Assembly: GCA_029962745.1 (NCBI GenBank)
Contig: CM057161.1
Location: forward strand, 5,884,315 to 5,948,314
Source of the DNA: Echinometra lucunter
Taxonomy: Eukaryota > Echinodermata > Echinoidea > Camarodonta > Echinometridae
Length of the DNA: 64,000 nucleotides
Reading direction: 5' to 3'
The position numbers and the translations under genes are program-made. This document shows, piece by piece, positions 23,931 through 35,615 of this stretch; position 1 is the stretch's first letter, and each line of letters opens with the position of its first letter. Under the pieces are notes generated by a model. It was not told where the DNA came from. It worked only from the letters and a program-made list of their open reading frames with translations, and did not search any database.

Positions 23931-25638
23931 AGGATGTTCATAGTTCCAAAGAAAGCTGGAAACCTAAAGATTCAAGTGCATGTACGGGTGAATCATTGAA
24001 ATTTGGTAAACACTGTGGGTTTAAGAGCAGCTCTTTAAAGGTTTAATATTTGAAAATCTCAGCCGTATTATTTCCTGGAACTTAAGATCCTTTCCTTTTT
24101 TATATAAAGACACTGCTCTTGACCGTCACTTTTTTCCAAGCGCCGCAAGATTAAAATCCTTTAATGACCTTGGTATTTAGCGAGCAACTGCTCCTCCAAG
24201 AAGGCTTTCAATCAATAAGGATAACTTTGAAACATGATCGTCTGAGGGCGTGATTAATTACCTGGTGAAAGAGTTGCTTGGTCTACTTGAAACGTCTAAC
24301 CAGATTGCTTGCTAGTCAAAACATAAGTGTTTTTGGACCTTGTCTATACGAATGTTTTTGACCTAGAACTCACGGTAGCAGTAGTATAGCAGAGGTAGTA
24401 GTGCTGGTGAGAGTAGTAGTAGTAGTAGTAGCAGCAGAAGTAAAAGGTTACAAGCATTAACACCTCAGTAGATTACAAAACCGAACAGGGTTTCCTTTTA
24501 TGCGCTATACATGTAGCTGTCTCGTTCTTGATACCGCATGCCTCCTTTCTCATCAGTAAAGCGTACTCAGTGCCACACTGTATGGACAGCGAAATGTCAT
24601 TTCATTTGGCTGTCCAACCCCTGGAAATCTAGGTGTAATATGAAACTAGGCGAGAGGTCTCCTATATCTTGAAAAAAAGGGAAAAATCAAAATAAATAAC
24701 AAACAAATAAGATTTGGGGAGTCAGTCTCAACAGGCAATCCGTTTAGGCCATTCATGTTCACATATGAAGATGAAAGACGTTGGTAATACTTAAGGCCAA
24801 ACTTCAACTGAAATGTTCTCTGTACATGTCCTTGGTGAGTGAATTCAAGACTGGAGGATTCAGTAACACCATGTGGTAATCTTTAATAGTAAAAGGCTGT
24901 TGACATTTGTTTTCCCAAAACATCCAACTTTTGATAAATAAATTATTGATAGAGAATGAAAATAAATAAAAGTAAGGAAGATAATGGTGGAATTAATTTT
25001 GTAAGAACATTTCCCACAATACTATTTTTTGACTTTCATTTTCAGTGGTTTGAGGTAAATCAAGGTGAAATACAAAAAAAAAAAAAAAATGTGGAAAGAA
25101 GAGTGACTGATGTCAGAAAATTTGTAAGCAATTCTAGAAAGTTTGAAGAAGTTAGTTCTGAAAAGGCCTGTTGGTATTTCTCCAGTCAAAGGGGTAGTTT
25201 CTGAAAAGAGGCTTTGGACTTCTTTCGGTAAAGCAGTATATCTGTTTCGCACGCGTTTTCGAACAGTATGCGCTGTTCATCATCGGGATATAAACCCTCT
25301 ATTCCTGTAAACGTCCTACAGGTGGGCTCTTTTGGTAAAAGCATAGCTATATCATCAGGCTAAGGCTTCCACGTGGTGAATACCGAAAGCCTATAATTTT
25401 GAAAGTTTCAACAGTGCAACCTATGCTTACCGATCCGAAAGTTGACTTCAAGTACTTAATAACTCATCCTAATTAGCACCTTATTTAGGTTTGAGAAAAT
25501 ATAATAAGTATTTTGCTCTTGTCCAGGAGAGAAGTTTGGTATATTTTCCGGAACTCTTTATCTTTTCACTGATATAAAGTCATGAACGTTAAAGTTATAA
25601 AGTAACACCTACCAGCCTACGTAAAATACCGGAATAAG
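23931..25638. other. Gene-poor stretch
   Basis: A short TAG/AGC tract (about 24411-24435) and a poly(A) run (about 25074-25089) are the only clear features. The small ORF at 24956-25204 crosses the poly(A) run and is lysine-rich for that reason. I see no gene. Confidence 0.5.
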
Positions 25639-26867
25639 TCGGTTTGACAGTCCTATTTAACTAACAGTGTAACCTAGAAAAGTTCTTTCCGTTGAAGTTT
25701 TTTGGCTGATTTATAATCCTAAGTGGTCTATGAACATTTTCAGCTTGGTTGCCTAAACAGCAACTTTGAGCAATTTGCATAATTTGCATAAATCTGTATA
25801 CAGCGCAAAGACAACCTGCACAGAATGTTCAAACTGAATTACGTGCTAATTGTGTATGTGCGCTGATACGGAACTACGAGATATGGATGCCCATCCAATT
25901 AATTAGGGTTTTGTGAGACATGGAAATCATTTCAGTGTTATTTTTACAATTAAAATCACGCTTTTGTACTAAGAATCATTGTGATATCAACTTGATATCT
26001 ATAAACAACTGTGATTGTACTTTTTTGCACCTAGAATGAGAGTAGGCCTGCTCCTAATGAACAGGTATTAATGTGCGCTAGCAGGTTGGCAGCCTTCTTA
26101 TGTATTGTTTTAGTTCCTTTTGGGGTACCTCTTCGTGTAATGTTGGCCGTATGGATTAATCAACGTTATTTCAACACCCTAACACCACAAATATGTTTCC
26201 AATTCAATTGTAAATTTCAAAAACATGTTTTTTCTAAAATATGATACGATTGTGCAGTCAATAAGGTGCATAATTATGGGCATATGTATCTATTCAATTA
26301 TAAGACTTTGTATTTTTTTTAAAGCTAGAGCCCAAATATTTTCAACCATTGATATGTGCTTCTGTGCGTGAACGCTACTTAAGCCCGTTTTTTCAAAGGA
26401 TGGGCCTAAACGAAGGATATTTACCGCTGTTAGTACCATTCTTAATGATTGTAAGACTAAGGTTTAAATCATTTAAATAACGAAGTTGACATTTCCTTGA
26501 TTTTCAGTACTAAACCCTGACCTGTAATTGCAAAATATGTTAAAACTTTATTCTACATCCCTACAAAACACATCAGTGTACCCCCGTTTCGTTTTATCAA
26601 AGGCTGAATTCACAAGATTGACAACGCTATTAAAGTTCCGTAACACCACACATACACAATTAGTACGTAGATAAGTTTACACAATCTGTGTAAGTTATCT
26701 TGGGTGGCATATCCTGTATCCATACAGATTTATTCAATTATGCAAATTGCTCAAGGTTGCTGTTTGGGCAACCAAGTTGAAAATATTCATAAACCACATA
26801 GGAGCCTAAATCAATGAAAAAACTTCAACGGAAAGAACCTTTCTAGGCTTGTAAATTGTCAAACCGA
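25639..26867. mobile_element. 1.23-kb element with ~235-bp terminal inverted repeats
   Basis: The left arm 25639-25874, from TCGGTTTGAC through CTTTCCGTTGAAGTTTTTT to GATACGGAAC, reappears inverted at 26635-26867. The arms share blocks such as CAGCAA(C/A)TTTGAGCAATTTG when read on opposite strands, with moderate divergence and small indels. About 760 bp of AT-rich, non-coding sequence separates them. No transposase is present, so this is a non-autonomous or foldback element. A target-site duplication could not be fixed because the outer edges are worn. Confidence 0.8.
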
Positions 26868-27544
26868 CCAGAATGCTTAATGTTCTTGCAGGCACTTATC
26901 TGTCAGTTGCGTGGTTGATTTGCTTTTGTGGCTGCAAGCTGATGGTGGGGGCGGGTAAATACCGTGCAAGAATGGCAATCTTTCGTGCACCAGCTACATA
27001 GCATTGCGTGTCTCTCCTTTTGCTTCTGTTTATTTTTTCAACAACGATAACAATAGCAAAAAGGGACATTAAAGTGCTTTTCTCTCTCGCAATGTACCGC
27101 ATGGAGGTTGAGAAAGCTTAGCGACTTATTTCTTCCGGGTTTCCTGTCCATGGGGCGGTCCACGCACCAGAGTCAAATCGTCGTTCCTTCTTCACCCTCT
27201 CTGTCTTCTGCCTCCCTCTTCATCTTGTGTTGATTAAAGTCACGTGTACGTTCAGACACCATGGCCCGTATTCACAAAGGTGTACTAAGTTAAACATGTT
27301 AAACCGTGGTTTAAATCAGTGGTCTAATTATGGGTAGCCAAATGTAACACAAATCTCTAACAGTTTTATCAGCATTTTTGGTACTCACACTATTGAAAAC
27401 TGCCTAGGAATGATAAGTACAGTAATTTTCTTGACCACTGAAGCATGAGACCAGAAGTCTAGTAAACATAAGGAACATAACAGCATAGACAAATTTGTTA
27501 CATTTGGCTACCCATCGTTAAGCCACAGATTTAAACTAAGGTTT

Positions 27545-27560
27545 AAGTTACTACATCTTT
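27545..27560. repeat. Target-site duplication, left copy
   Basis: AAGTTACTACATCTTT is repeated exactly at 28767-28782. The 16-bp pair brackets the LINE fragment and splits the MITE arm cleanly. Confidence 0.92.
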
Positions 27561-28766
27561 AAAAAAAAATATTTGTATGTTTTATTGAATCATAAAACCA
27601 ACAATAAGAAAAATTACAATATTTACAAATAATTACAACAGATCAGGATATTGTAACAAACAAAACAAGATAGAAAAACCGAGTATAAAAAAAAGAGGGC
27701 AGAAAAACTGTGGACAATACAATACTGTACAGTTGCTTAATACATGTAGGGGAATTCCCCAAAAGACTCCATAATTATCTTAAGGCTGTGCCATAGAGTC
27801 CTATACAAAATTAAAAAAAAAAAAACCCAGATCTTTATGAGCATAAATAAACCAAACTAATAACATGTACTATACATGCAAAAGAATTTCTATCATGCAA
27901 CCACATTATAGACCCATATATACGTTTCCAAAGATTAGGATTACACCTCAAATTTCCATTTTTTGAAGTGGATGGAAAGTTTGTTTCTTTTCTTGGCCAA
28001 ATGATATTCCAATTCCAATTCTTTCTGTTTCTTGACAAACAATTTAAATGCTTCTATGTTTGGTAAGAAATCTTTGAATTTACATATGTATATGAAATAT
28101 TTCACCAATAAAAATAGATAGGATAAGAATTTATCATTGGGGACTCCAAAAAGCTTGTCAAAGTTGGTCATGGTAAAATTATAATCATGTTTATGTAATA
28201 TTACGGTATGCAAATGTTGCCAAATAGGGAAAACTACTTCACAATCACAAAAAATGTGAAGAATAGTTTCTTCAAATTTACTACAGAAATCACAATTAGG
28301 TGAATCCCTCCTTTTAATCTTAAAAAGAAAGTCAGTAAAAGCAATACATCTATGAAAAACTTTAAAATAAAAAGAACGAATTTTTGTGTCTATAGAGCAT
28401 GTAAAATTACAAATATGTAACTTTTCCCAATGAATACTGGGAGGAAGGGTTAACTTAGCGTCCCAGAAATCATAATGCTTAATAGGAGACTGTTTGACAC
28501 AGAGAGTATTGTAAGCATAACTGGGTAACTTTTTGATGGCTAATAATTTTACAATTAACATACCATGAATATCAACATTTTCAGAACTAGGATCCAGCCA
28601 CTCTTCAGGAATACACTTAACTAAGAAATTAAATTTTATTCGATCGGTTCGAGGTATATTGAAATCCAAGACCAATTCTTCAAATAACTTATGACCAGGA
28701 AATGGTGGATTAAGGAAATCAGAAATTGTACCAATATTATTGTTACTCCAGATGCCATAATAAAAA
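27561..28766 (-). mobile_element. 5'-truncated non-LTR retrotransposon (LINE)
   Basis: A 1206-bp insertion bracketed by perfect 16-bp direct repeats. On the minus strand it carries the end of a reverse-transcriptase ORF (28766-27941), a ~380-bp 3' UTR, and AATAAA about 17 bases before the 3' end. The coding-strand 3' terminus is a run of nine T rather than poly(A). The 5' truncation is typical of target-primed reverse transcription. I favour the L1/Tx1-like group from the look of the protein, without a search. Confidence 0.85.
27941..28766 (-). pseudogene. LINE reverse transcriptase, C-terminal fragment
   Basis: About 275 codons are open and end at a stop at 27941-27943. The fragment lacks the palm motifs of reverse transcriptase; it holds only the thumb and tail region. 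The tail contains SIDTKIRSFYFKVFHRCI and then CDFCSKFEETILHIFCDC, a C-x2-C-x8-H-x4-C knuckle of the zf-RVT type, followed by PIWQHL. The last ~90 residues are rich in F, K and L. The reading frame also runs on into the flanking MITE (to an ATG at 28837), but those first ~24 residues are host DNA, not element. The ORF within the element has no internal stop, so the insertion is probably fairly young. It cannot be active. Confidence 0.85.
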
Positions 28767-28782
28767 AAGTTACTACATCTTT
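28767..28782. repeat. Target-site duplication, right copy
   Basis: An exact repeat of 27545-27560, AAGTTACTACATCTTT. It is followed directly by GTGAATAGGGGCC, the end of the host MITE. Confidence 0.92.
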
Positions 28783-29358
28783 GTGAATAGGGGCCCGTAT
28801 CAGATTTCTTATTCTGCCTCCCCCTTCTGCCATTCACCTTCCTTCCAGTACTGTTTGTAGTGTATTGTTTTCCCTTAAGATGTGCCCCTTCCCGTTTTTC
28901 TTCCGTCTTCTGATTGTTTCATTCCATTTATCTGTTTATTAAGGTTCCTTTCTTTGATTCCTTTCATTCTTCTCTATACTCAAATTTCTAGACTGTAAAC
29001 ACCCTTTCTTCCCTGTCTTTCTTGTTTTAATCCAGAGCCATCCAGTGCTACACTCAAATCAAAACATTTAAATGGTATCTTCCTAAGTTTTTGAATTTAC
29101 TTTTTCGCCGTCGTCAATACCCTGCTCTGTTTTTAAAATGCCTTTTTTGGCTAGTGCTACGTTAGTTTTAATCTCTCTGACATTCTATGCATCACAAAAG
29201 AAAAATAACTTAGTATGGATTTCAATAACTGAGAAAAGAAATTGCGTACAACTTTCTATTTCTTCCAAGTTGTATAAAAAGCTGTTTGTAAGCTTCCGAG
29301 CAGCGTATGCGTAATTTGCAACGTAATCTCATCAACAGCATATTATTTTCAACCATGC

Positions 29359-29700
29359 CTACAGATATCTCTGCGAGGGCTTGCGAGTGGAGGGGTTAAA
29401 CATTGACAAATTACGTGCATCTCTTGTATGTCTCCAGGCGAATGTTTTTCCAAACCAGATGTGATATTGGTGTATATGTATTATATGTCTGAAAACAACC
29501 AGCGGCAGAACTTCGTCGTCATTTTCTTTATGAATAACTGGGTAATCTCCCGTGCCCAGGAGGACGTGAACATAATCAATGTGGCCCCCGAGCTGCTTCT
29601 CGTGCTGTGCATGTATAGCACTACACCAGGTTCTCATTCTTCTCTGCACCAAAATTGCTGTTGATGCCTGTGCACAGGAGCATGGATCTGCAATGACCAA
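29359..29700. other. Coding-like segment, strand uncertain
   Basis: Both strands are open and both read like protein. Plus (29428-29664) includes FVVIFFMNNWVISRAQED and a strong third-position GC bias. It also has an acceptor-like TGTATGTCTCCAG just before the frame, at 29437. Minus (29700-29359, 113 codons) includes HIDYVHVLLGTGDYPVIH and ENDDEVLPLVVFRHI. No convincing donor site was found on either strand. I do not recognise either product. If plus is right, this could be an upstream exon of the ORF at 30352-30723. Confidence 0.3.
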
Positions 29701-30351
29701 GTAATCGGCGAAATGTTCTTTTCCTACAGTTTCCTACGCGAGAAATGTCTTTTCCAACATGTTCTTTGTCTCATTCTAAGAGGGTGGACGAGAAATTGGG
29801 AGAGAAATATTCACAATCATTATTACATAATGATTATAGAAGGAACATTCGAACGTAATTATCTTATCTATCACTCTTAGCAAGTCTTTTCCATAGAATA
29901 AAACTAAGATCAATAGTCTTTTCCTCGACCGGAAAGTGGAATATGATTTTTTTTTAAAGATTTTAACTTTTCCTTTTATATAGGAAAGTCATTATCAACA
30001 ATGTGACATATAGATGTCAGACTACCTATCAAATTAGCCATTTTGGTTTAATTTGTACGCCGAGTTTTATGCGAATCTAATGCGTAAAAGGTACAACCAC
30101 GTACCCCCTCGCCAGAAAAGAAAAACACCTCTTCGTGTATGAGATATATAAAAACGTGGATAGTTTTAAAAAAAATAGGACAGGAGGATAAGGAGTGGCA
30201 ATCAAGTCGAAAATCCGGCTAAATCAACCTAACTACAAGGACTGTTTTTCAATTCCTTGGAATTTTGATATGAGCTCATTGGCTTAATTGGCGAAACAAT
30301 TTAATTAGGGGGATACAGTGAACTCATCCCTGCTGTAAGGTGTTGTCTTAG

Positions 30352-30723
30352 ATGTCACCAGAATTGCTTGAAGACATCCTGGTGACCCCGATTGAGAGGA
30401 AACCCAGTGGTTGCCCCGAAAAGGAAAGAATATCAAGATCAAGTTCAACCGTCAAACATTCGTCCCAAATGAATGCTTTGGGTGTATACAGACGCAGGAA
30501 TTGGCTGCCGAGCGAGTCCGGGATTAGGTTCGAGCACCAGTGGAACGAAATCGAGAGAAATGTCCTCAAGACATTTTTCCTAAAAGACGAACATCGACTT
30601 TTGTTTTTGAGAGGCATTATTCGGCTGCGACAAAACAACTGTTTGAAAAGCAATGCACTGCTTTCGAAGAATTATTTGTATACTGATTCCATTTTGGACG
30701 TTCTTAATGGGTTGTATTATTAG
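30352..30723 (+). CDS. Putative small protein or terminal exon, 123 codons
   Basis: This is the best candidate for a cellular gene in the window. The ORF starts MSPELLEDILVTPIER and contains GIRFEHQWNEIERNVLK, then a charged, leucine-rich, probably helical stretch (FFLKDEHRLLFLRGIIRLRQ), and ends ILDVLNGLYY. Codon choice is varied and not biased by any repeat. An in-frame TAG sits directly before the ATG; the same bases form an acceptor-like GTGTTGTCTTAG, so the frame may begin here or may be a spliced last exon. AATAAA follows 137 bases after the stop. There are no membrane segments and no signal peptide. I do not recognise the family. Confidence 0.45.
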   Translation: MSPELLEDILVTPIERKPSGCPEKERISRSSSTVKHSSQMNALGVYRRRNWLPSESGIRFEHQWNEIERNVLKTFFLKDEHRLLFLRGIIRLRQNNCLKSNALLSKNYLYTDSILDVLNGLYY

Positions 30724-30859
30724 ACAAACAGACGCAAAATGTAATTTTATGAATTTGTCCCATCCCAGAGATATCAATGATATCATGCTGCCTACGGCTA
30801 AAGTACATAAATGAAGCTATATATGAGGCAGTCTCACGCTGACATTAGATTCTCGTTGC

Positions 30860-30865
30860 AATAAA
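30860..30865 (+). other. Possible polyadenylation signal
   Basis: AATAAA in GTTGCAATAAAATGC, 137 bases past the stop of the 30352-30723 ORF. The hexamer is common in AT-rich DNA, so the position is suggestive only. Confidence 0.3.
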
Positions 30866-33100
30866 ATGCTTATATTCGATTAGAAGGTGTTCATTTATTC
30901 CATTATAATAAGACAGAGACTGCAAATTCATTTCAGAAACAACTTCATTAACAACTGCAAAAAGTCTTTCTCGTAATGTACAGGAAAACTTCAGATGTGA
31001 TGTATTTTTTTTTTCACCACAAAAAAAAAAAGAAAAGATCATACTAAATGGCAAAAACATCGTTTTTGAAATTCTGATGTATGGTCTCTCCGATTATACA
31101 TGCTGAAAGGCAGGTAGCATAACGATGGAATCAGCTGTCAATAAACTAAAGGCCTAGTATCGTAGATTAGAATAGGCAGAGTTTTATTTGTAATTTTCCT
31201 TTTATTTGATGTAAATTATTTTTTTTTCCTTATAAAAATATTACCACATGAAGAATTGAAGAACATTATCCCAAGGCAATAATCATTCTCACGTTCGACA
31301 AACAATAAGAAAAAGACGCGGCGAGTACAATTAGTGTAGCACAGGACTGAACGAATGACGTAGGCAAAGTCAAGAAAATCCTAGTGCCTTAATCCAATAA
31401 TTGACAAAGGATAATGTTATGCCCCTTAATATATTTTTTCTTCTGGCTCCAGGCTCCACTGACTTTGCTGGGAATGAATTTTCCATTTCATTTCCATTAG
31501 TAGTGTATTCTGAATCAATCGACTTAGGCGGAAAGAACGGCAGTCTTCCCGAAAACTGTCTATGGTGGCGCCTTCATTTTTGGAAAAAGGAAGACGGTTT
31601 TGATTCAGTCCTCCAAGATGTCGGCACATGAAACATTTTTTCACTGTATTTATCACCTATGTGTCTAGTCATGAATATTTCGGCCTACCTTAAAGAAGAA
31701 TGTAATACGCAGTAAAGAAATATTTGGTAACTTTTCAATACTGTTAGGGGAAGAAAAAGACCCACCAAAATGTAATAAGGGTTATCTTTAAATACAGGAT
31801 TTTTTCGGGGGGGGGGGAGCGGGCGCAAAATATTAAACGATATAAGCTATATATGGAATAATTCTTTCCGTTTAGCCAAGTTTTAGGTCTACAGATTCAA
31901 AATATTTTTCTTAAGTTAATTTAAAAGTCATAATTTGTTCAAAATGTTTTATAGTATTGCGCAACCTCAGTTACGTTACAATATAAATAATTTTCATGCC
32001 TTACGCTTTCATTCTTTAATGGTTAGAAATAATTGTAAGATTAACAACTTAATGATAAAAACCTTAGAAATAACTATTTTTATAAATGTACATAAAATTT
32101 TTTTGTTCGAGGTACGGGTTGAATCTATGGAGCTTTGGGCATTAGTAATAGCATTATTGAAATCACCTCTACCCCACTGAGTTAACCAGAGTTCCCCGAG
32201 GCACTGTATGCTGGTATATTAACCTACATTTGATTATGTTCGAACCTCGCTGATGTTTTTGATAATGGTTAGTTTTGGTGAAATGAAGTTGTTATTTGGC
32301 AAGAATATCAACCATGACGCACATTAGCGAAATTGGAATCGGCAGATGAACAGAAGTTAGGAGGTAGAGTGATTATGTATAATTATTACGGTAAAGGTAA
32401 AGGATGAAGAAACTAAAATTGAAACGACCGACAGAGAGATGTTCCTTTCATGTTTACGTCGTGATGGTACATAAAGACACTGCTTTAGGGCTGTAAAGAA
32501 AGATAGAAAGAGAGAATGGAAAAGCTGAGCTGCAGAAAGGAGTCAAAAGGAAAAGAAAAAAGAAAGGAAATGTAATAGGTAATAACCAATTTTGACCCAG
32601 GCCTTTCATTTGAAGCCGAACAAGAAGAAAATTTTAAAAAAAGTGGTATTCAGTTTGATCCAGGCCTTTCATTTCAAGAAGATGTGTTTTTCTCTGTGCA
32701 TTTAGAATACTTAAGATGTATTTGTCTGACTGACTAACTTGTCAGGAGAACAAGGATCTTCATTTGATGAAGATCCCATTCTCTCCATTAGACCAGATTG
32801 TCTTCGACATGTTCGAAGAAAATCTAGGCTCTTCTGCTGTTGCATTTACAGGGTACTGACATGCTGTCGTGCTTTCGCACCCTTATTCATTCTCCATGAC
32901 TCCCTTCGCTATTTCCTTTCTCTCTTTCTATACTTCCTGTACATTTCTATTTCTTTCAATGCCTCTCTTTCCCCTCTTTATTCTCACCTTTTTCATTTCT
33001 CTCATCATCCGTTCTTCTTCTTAGGTCTCTCTTCCTCATCACTCCTGACCACTCTCCTCCATTATCTAGTCCACAATGATTTTAATCCTAGAGACAGCAT
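30866..33100. other. Gene-poor stretch
   Basis: AT-rich sequence with a poly(A) run at about 31020-31032 and a G run at about 31808-31820. A word near GACCCAGGCCTTTCATTT is repeated ~65 bp apart (32593-32613 and 32658-32678). The open frame at 31401-31631 crosses a TTTTTTCTTCTGGCTCCAG acceptor-like site but has no other support. No gene is called. Confidence 0.45.
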
Positions 33101-33139
33101 CTCTTTTCTTCTCTGTGCCTCTTTCTATTCAAATTTCCT

Positions 33140-33194
33140 TTACTTCTTCATCTTCTTCTTCTTCTCCTTCCTCTACTTTTTTCTTCTTCTCTAT

Positions 33195-33256
<62 letters not shown>

Positions 33257-33263
33257 GTACTAG

Positions 33264-33313
<50 letters not shown>

Positions 33314-33320
33314 GTACTAG

Positions 33321-33351
<31 letters not shown>

Positions 33352-33560
33352 TCTTCTTCTTCTTCTTCTTTCCCTTCTTCTAATTCTTTTTTTCTTCTTC
33401 TTCTACTACTACTACTACTACTACTACCACTATTACTACTTCTTCTTTTCCTCCTCCTCCTCCTCCTCTTCCTCCTCTTCCTCTTCCTCTTCCTCTTCCT
33501 CCTCCTCCTCCTCCTCCTCCTCCTTCTTCTTCTTCTTCTTCTCTCTTCCCCGATCTTTCC
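33140..33560. repeat. Long compound (CTA)n / (CTT)n / (CTC)n microsatellite
   Basis: A pyrimidine-rich lead-in is followed by (ACT)n at about 33196-33345. That tract is interrupted twice, about 60 bp apart, by the same variant block (ACTAGTACTAGTACT). After it come TTC runs, a second ACT run and TCC/TTCC runs to about 33545. The repeated interruption implies slippage or unequal exchange of a ~60-bp block. The strand is strongly asymmetric: pyrimidine-rich overall and almost free of G. Confidence 0.95.
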
Positions 33561-34340
33561 TTTCCCTTATTTCTTTCTTCTCTATCCTCTCCTGTCACTC
33601 CTTCCTCCTCCTTTTTCCAAGCTACTTTTATGCTGTCTCTTGAATACAGCATTAGCATCCGTACCGATGAATGATGGTATCTGCTGCTGTAATTACCGCA
33701 TCATCCGCTGACTACTTGCATGACCGGCTACAAATGGTTGCCAGGTCCTGTCAGAACCTTTGGATGAGCTCTTACTACAAAAAGGTCACTGGCCAAAGAA
33801 CGGGTACCTGAAAAATGGTAACCCAGAAACCCTACTTCACTTTATGCACTGTTTACTTTTACTCCATCTCAATGTCGACATGTTGGTCAATATGGTCTCG
33901 TGATCTGAAGCATTAAACAGCAACGCAGGAAGGGGGTGCAAAATCGATCTTAGATACCCATTATAGTCAATGCCCATTACCAATTTCCTTTTATTTTGAA
34001 ACGCCCACCTTCATTTGACAAACAGACGTAGGGGTACTTCCTGGTCAGACGATTTGTGTTTCTAAATTCGAATGCACTTGCTACTTTAAAAACACATTAT
34101 TCTATAATTGACCTGGCCTTAGTCAAAGTAGAAATAAAAAAGTTTACGAAATAACGCTGAACTCGAACCAATAAGTCACTTTATCTTTACTGTACCAGAA
34201 TCTTAAGTTGTTGTGTTGCCTTCGTTTCCTTTTCTTCCAGCTCCACTCTTAACCTTCAACCTTGTTTTAGTACTCCAATGAACATGCACATAAACAAGAT
34301 CAAATGAATGCTGAAAGCTGGGATGAGTGGATAAAAACAC
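33561..34340. other. Gene-poor stretch
   Basis: Sequence between the microsatellite and duplicon 2B. No repeat or ORF of note. It forms the left flank of copy B and has no counterpart left of copy A. Confidence 0.5.
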
Positions 34341-35300
34341 ATTATGATCTAGCGCCTTTTCTTTGCGGTTCACAAACTGCTCTACATGTTTGGGCCTCTC
34401 TAAAATACTTTATCTTTTCACAAAGTTAGAGGCAATATGATCCACTGCTCTTTAGCAGAGGGTGGGGCGGGGGGTAATTAGTTGCTTTTACATTTCCGAT
34501 TCAGTATTTAAAAAATACCCCACTTATCTATGCAGCTGATTAGTATGAATAAACACAATAGAAAGAAAATGTACTAGAAATCAAAGCATGCAAACACACT
34601 CGCTTGCAAGCCCACACATACACACACACACGCACCCTCCCGCACACGCACACCACAAACACATCCGAATGCAACCACACAATATCAAAACCACAAAACG
34701 ACTTGCTCGATTTCCTTATTTTTCTTTTCTCATCTAATCACCTGTCCTTCGTTTCTTTCGAATTCGCGTGGCAGCTATCAGCCAAACGGACAGTTTTACA
34801 CAATAAGTGCAACTTTGGAAAGATTCTGTCGATTAACTCTCCTCACTACCGCACCACAAAGCTGAAAAATCACCTGTAATACAAAGTTGTGGTTGCAATG
34901 CATCGTAATTCCGTACATCAACGTAGTACCTGGAAATCCAGGTCTCCTGCGATCTTTTTAGCACAATGTCCCGAGGCTCATTTCATATCGTTTATCAAGT
35001 TTTCTTATGAATCTGTTTCACAAGTTCTGAGTTTCGGTCCCTTGGGACAGGACAAGAGAAGGCAAGTATCCAAAGTTATTTGATTTCTAGGCATGATTCA
35101 GGACAGTTTAACGCTCAGTTGGATATGTATGCAAGATGCACCGATTCAGACGATAACCTTGAAATGCAAAGGTGTGGAAATTGAAGGTTTGTAAAGGAAA
35201 GTAAATTGGAAATGAGTGGCTTGCAATCACCTTTCCCGGCACGAAATGGAAATTACAGGAGATTGGCGTCTTTTTTGTCCTTATCCGAACAACACCTCCC

Positions 35301-35615
35301 GGGGAGTGTTTCATAAAGCTGTTCGTAAAGTTACGTATGACTTTACGAACGACTTGAATATGAAATGCCAAATGGGACGCCCAAAGATTTTCCTGACATT
35401 TTGACTGCATTTCCCATAAACTCAATTAAATTGTGGCCAAATATATACTTCGTAATAAAAATGTCTGTAAACAGTATCAGTGTTAATCTACGTATGCATA
35501 TTTCCACTTTAGTTGATGCTATTCATAATGACTGAGAATCCCATTTGGCTTGCCATATTCAAGTCGTTCGTAAAGTCATTCGTAACTTTTACGAACAGCT
35601 TTATGAAACACCCCT
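35301..35615. mobile_element. Palindromic MITE, GTGTTTCATAAAGC family (copy B)
   Basis: Counterpart of 14404-14718, flanked by CTCCC at 35296-35300 and 35616-35620. Inverted arms and inner hairpins are kept. Confidence 0.8.

Larger units (their letters stand above)
27263..28795. mobile_element. ~311-bp palindromic MITE split by a LINE insertion
   Basis: The left end GGCCCGTATTCACAAAGG is matched inversely by the right end CTTTGTGAATAGGGGCC. The homology continues inward for about 95 bp, including GGGTAGCCAAATGTAACA on the left and its complement near 27494-27510. Removing the LINE (27561-28766) and one copy of its target-site duplication leaves about 311 bp. No transposase is present and no target-site duplication of the MITE itself was found. 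Confidence 0.8.

Noticed and set aside
33196..33350. CRISPR-like regular repeat
   Set aside because: It is an uninterrupted trinucleotide tract with two variant blocks. There are no spacers, and the genome is eukaryotic.
32739..33711. ORFs of 172 and 211 codons rich in Y, T, S and L
   Set aside because: They are translations of the ACT/TTC/TCC microsatellite, with no sequence outside the repeat that looks coding.
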